DNA of 6,105 bases from SKLM01 sp041687115 (GTDB lineage Bacteria; Chloroflexota; Anaerolineae; B4-G1): NCBI GenBank assembly GCA_041687115.1, contig JAWLCP010000145.1, forward strand, positions 1-6,105, in the 5' to 3' direction. Of the stretch, positions 4,573-6,105 are shown one piece after another. Made by a program: the position numbers and the translations under genes. Below the pieces are notes generated by a model. That model worked only from the letters and a program-made list of their open reading frames with translations. It searched no databases and had not been told where the DNA came from. The stretch's first letter is position 1. Every line of letters starts with the position of its first letter.

Positions 4573-5862
4573 ATGCTCGACATAGGGTTCATTCGCGAAC
4601 ATCCAGAGCGGGTCAAGGCGGACCTGGAGAAGCTGGGCGCCGATGCGGCGCAGGTGGACACGATCGTGGCCCTGGATGAGAGGCGCCGCGAGCTGCTGAC
4701 GGAGGTGGAGGCGCTTCGGGCGCGCCGGAACCGGGTCTCCAAGCAGATCGGACAGCTCCAGGATCAGGAGGAGCGCGAGCGGCTGATTGCGCAGATGCGG
4801 GGGGTGGGCGAGCGGATCGATTCGCTCGAGGAGCCCCTGGACGCCGTGGAGGCCGATCTGGAGGCGGCGATGCTGCGGGTGCCCAACCTTCCGCACGAGA
4901 CGGTGCCGGTGGGGCCCGACGAGAGCCACAACGTGGTCGTGGGGCAATGGGGGGAGCCGCGGGCGTTCGATTTCGAGCCCGTGGCGCACTGGGACCTGGG
5001 GCCGGAGCTGGGCATTATCGACTTCGAGCGCGGGGTGAAGCTGTCCGGCAGCCGGTTCTACGTGCTGCGCGGGTTTGGGGCGCGGCTCCAGCGGGCGTTG
5101 ATCGCCTGGATGCTGGACGTGCACACGGCGGAGCACGACTACGTGGAGATCTATCCCCCCTTCGTGGTGAAGGAAAGCTGCATGTGGGGGGCGGGGCAGC
5201 TGCCCAAGTTCGCCGAGAACATCTACCACGACGTGGAGGACGACATCTGGCTGATCGGCACGGCGGAGATCCCGCTCACCAACCTCCATCGGGACGAGAT
5301 CCTCGATGTGGAGGATCTGCCGCTCCATTACGTGGCCTACAGCGCGTGCTTCCGCCGCGAGAAGATGAGCGCCGGGCGGGACGTGCGGGGCATCAAACGC
5401 GGACATCAGTTCGACAAAGTGGAGATGTACAAGTTCGCCACGCCGGAGTCGAGCTACGACGAGCTGGATTCGATGGTCGACGACGCGCTGGACATCTGCC
5501 GGCGCCTCGGCGTGCCGTATCGGCTGGTGGAGATGTGCACGGGCGACCTGGGGTTCACGGCGGCGAAGAAGTACGACATTGAGCTGTGGGCCCCCGGATG
5601 TGGTGAGTGGCTGGAGGTGAGCAGCCTCAGCAACTGTGAGGCGTTCCAGGCCCGGCGGGCGAACGTGCGCTACCGGCCGGAGCCGGGGGCGAGCCCGCGG
5701 TTCGTGCACACGTTGAACGGCTCGGGGTTGGCGCTGCCGCGGGTGATGATCGCGGTGATCGAGAACTACCAGCGGGCGGATGGCTCCATCGCGGTGCCGG
5801 AGGTACTGCAGCCGTGGATGGGGGGCGTGGACGTGATCGATGGCGCGGCCTGCCGACGTTGA
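4573..5862 (+). CDS. serS: Seryl-tRNA synthetase, class II
   Basis: The enzyme charges tRNA-Ser with serine in the cytoplasm. The product is 429 aa, normal for bacterial SerRS. Residues 1 to about 25 (MLDIGFIREHPERVKADLEKL) are the typical SerRS N terminus. Residues 27 to about 100 form the long coiled-coil arm that grips the long variable arm of tRNA-Ser. The catalytic core follows, with TAEIPLTN at 230-237, motif 2 from FRRE at 260 through GRDVRG to HQFDKVE at 278-284, and motif 3 NGSGLALPRVMIAVIENYQ at 382-400 with R390. ATG at 4573 is preferred over GTG at 4564: AGGGG (4560-4564) lies 8 bases upstream, and MLDI is the family start. A promoter at 4417-4445 drives a roughly 121-nt leader. 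Two serine tRNA genes follow directly; the first tRNA promoter overlaps the stop codon. No serS terminator is seen, so read-through into the tRNAs is possible. All key motifs are intact. Confidence 0.96.
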   Translation: MLDIGFIREHPERVKADLEKLGADAAQVDTIVALDERRRELLTEVEALRARRNRVSKQIGQLQDQEERERLIAQMRGVGERIDSLEEPLDAVEADLEAAMLRVPNLPHETVPVGPDESHNVVVGQWGEPRAFDFEPVAHWDLGPELGIIDFERGVKLSGSRFYVLRGFGARLQRALIAWMLDVHTAEHDYVEIYPPFVVKESCMWGAGQLPKFAENIYHDVEDDIWLIGTAEIPLTNLHRDEILDVEDLPLHYVAYSACFRREKMSAGRDVRGIKRGHQFDKVEMYKFATPESSYDELDSMVDDALDICRRLGVPYRLVEMCTGDLGFTAAKKYDIELWAPGCGEWLEVSSLSNCEAFQARRANVRYRPEPGASPRFVHTLNGSGLALPRVMIAVIENYQRADGSIAVPEVLQPWMGGVDVIDGAACRR

Positions 5863-5887
5863 CAGTTGTGGGCTGGCGTGGTAGAAT
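5859..5887 (+). promoter_or_regulatory. Near-consensus sigma70 promoter for the tRNA-Ser genes
   Basis: -35 TTGACA (5859-5864, 6 of 6), a 17-base spacer, and -10 TAGAAT (5882-5887, 5 of 6). The -35 box contains the TGA stop codon of serS (5860-5862). Transcription should begin near 5894, about 31 bases before the mature tRNA. Confidence 0.8.
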
Positions 5888-5896
5888 GTAGCGCGG

Positions 5897-5916
5897 CAGG
5901 GGGAGAGCGTCCCCTG
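5897..5916 (+). other. Hairpin in the tRNA 5' leader
   Basis: CAGGGG (5897-5902) pairs with CCCCTG (5911-5916) around an 8-base loop, just upstream of the tRNA 5' end, in the part that RNase P would remove. No U-tract follows, so it is not a serS terminator. It may help processing or be incidental. Confidence 0.35.
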
Positions 5917-5924
5917 GGCACCCC

Positions 5925-6015
5925 GGAGGGATGGCCGAGCGGACGAAGGCGATGGTCTTGAAAACCATTGTGGCCCAACAGGTCACCGTGGGTTCGAATC
6001 CCACTCCCTCCGCCA
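5925..6015 (+). tRNA. tRNA-Ser, anticodon UGA
   Basis: This is a complete class II (long variable arm) tRNA. The acceptor stem is GGAGGGA (5925-5931) with TCCCTCC (6005-6011), discriminator G at 6012, and CCA encoded at 6013-6015. The D stem is GCC/GGC (5934-5936, 5948-5950). The anticodon stem ATGGT/ACCAT flanks loop CTTGAAA with anticodon TGA at 5959-5961, which reads UCA. The variable arm (5969-5987) forms a 6-bp stem with one G-U and a CAACA loop, the element gripped by the SerRS coiled coil. The T arm is GTGGG-TTCGAAT-CCCAC (5988-6004). It lies 62 bases after serS. Confidence 0.97.
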
Positions 6016-6045
6016 CGTGACGAGAACAGCTGCATAGACGTGCTC

Positions 6046-6105
6046 GGGGAGGTGCCGGAGTCTGGTCGATCGGGGCCGCCTGCTAAGCGGTTGTGGGGGT
6101 AATGC
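6046..6105 (+). tRNA. tRNA-Ser, anticodon GCU, 3' end cut by window edge
   Basis: This is the first part of a second serine tRNA, 30 bases after the first. The 5' acceptor strand is GGGGAGG (6046-6052), followed by TG. The D stem is CCG/CGG (6055-6057, 6071-6073). The anticodon stem GCCGC/GCGGT (6075-6079, 6087-6091) encloses loop CTGCTAA with anticodon GCT at 6082-6084, which reads AGC and AGU. The start of a long variable arm follows from 6092. The T arm and 3' acceptor strand lie beyond the window. It is probably co-transcribed with the upstream tRNA, since the 30-base gap holds no clear promoter or terminator. Confidence 0.88.

Noticed and set aside
4519..5709. Long minus-strand open frame opposite serS
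   Set aside because: It is the antisense of serS, rich in His/Arg/Leu/Pro, with no family features.
5627..6016. Minus-strand open frame beginning MAEGVGFEPTVTCW, and a similar one at 5766-6035 containing GSGIRTHGDL
   Set aside because: Both run antisense through tRNA-Ser and the 3' end of serS. GFEPTVTCW and IRTHGDLLGH are familiar spurious peptides produced by translating the opposite strand of serine tRNA genes.
1..6105. CRISPR array, transposon, phage or defence system
   Set aside because: There are no spaced direct repeats, no transposase or integrase reading frame, and no terminal inverted repeats flanking any gene.

Overview
This is a GC-rich bacterial window. The greA/lysS pair, the sequence style of SerRS, LysRS and GreA, and the Thr/Pro-rich surface proteins fit a Chloroflexota-like organism, but the assignment is an inference held at modest confidence.

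Layout: (1) Bases 7-1858, plus strand, carry two overlapping genes for exported membrane proteins. The first is a Thr/Pro-rich stalk with a signal peptide and a C-terminal membrane anchor. The second has an N-terminal membrane segment, a Pro/Ser/Thr linker and a glycoside-hydrolase-like domain. (2) Bases 1859-2038 form a convergent intergenic region with a bistable hairpin repeat and a perfect 22-base palindrome that probably works as a two-way terminator. (3) Bases 2039-4177, minus strand, hold lysS (lysyl-tRNA synthetase) preceded by greA (transcript cleavage factor), with a terminator-like hairpin between them. (4) Bases 4178-4572 form a divergent regulatory region. Two good sigma70-type promoters point in opposite directions and share a -35 region. 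Each transcript meets a terminator-like hairpin soon after its start, and the one in the greA leader is strong. (5) Bases 4573-5862, plus strand, are serS (seryl-tRNA synthetase). (6) Bases 5859-6105 carry a tRNA promoter whose -35 box overlaps the serS stop codon, then tRNA-Ser(UGA) and a second tRNA-Ser(GCU) cut off by the window end.

The right two thirds is thus a translation and transcription-fidelity neighbourhood: two aminoacyl-tRNA synthetases, GreA, and two serine tRNAs directly behind their own synthetase. The points most worth a second look are the greA leader, which could yield a short RNA of about 75 nt much like GraL of E. coli; the overlapping divergent promoters; a GreA whose normally catalytic tip aspartate is a proline; and the serS-tRNA-Ser-tRNA-Ser cluster. 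I found no CRISPR array, insertion sequence, phage gene or defence gene.
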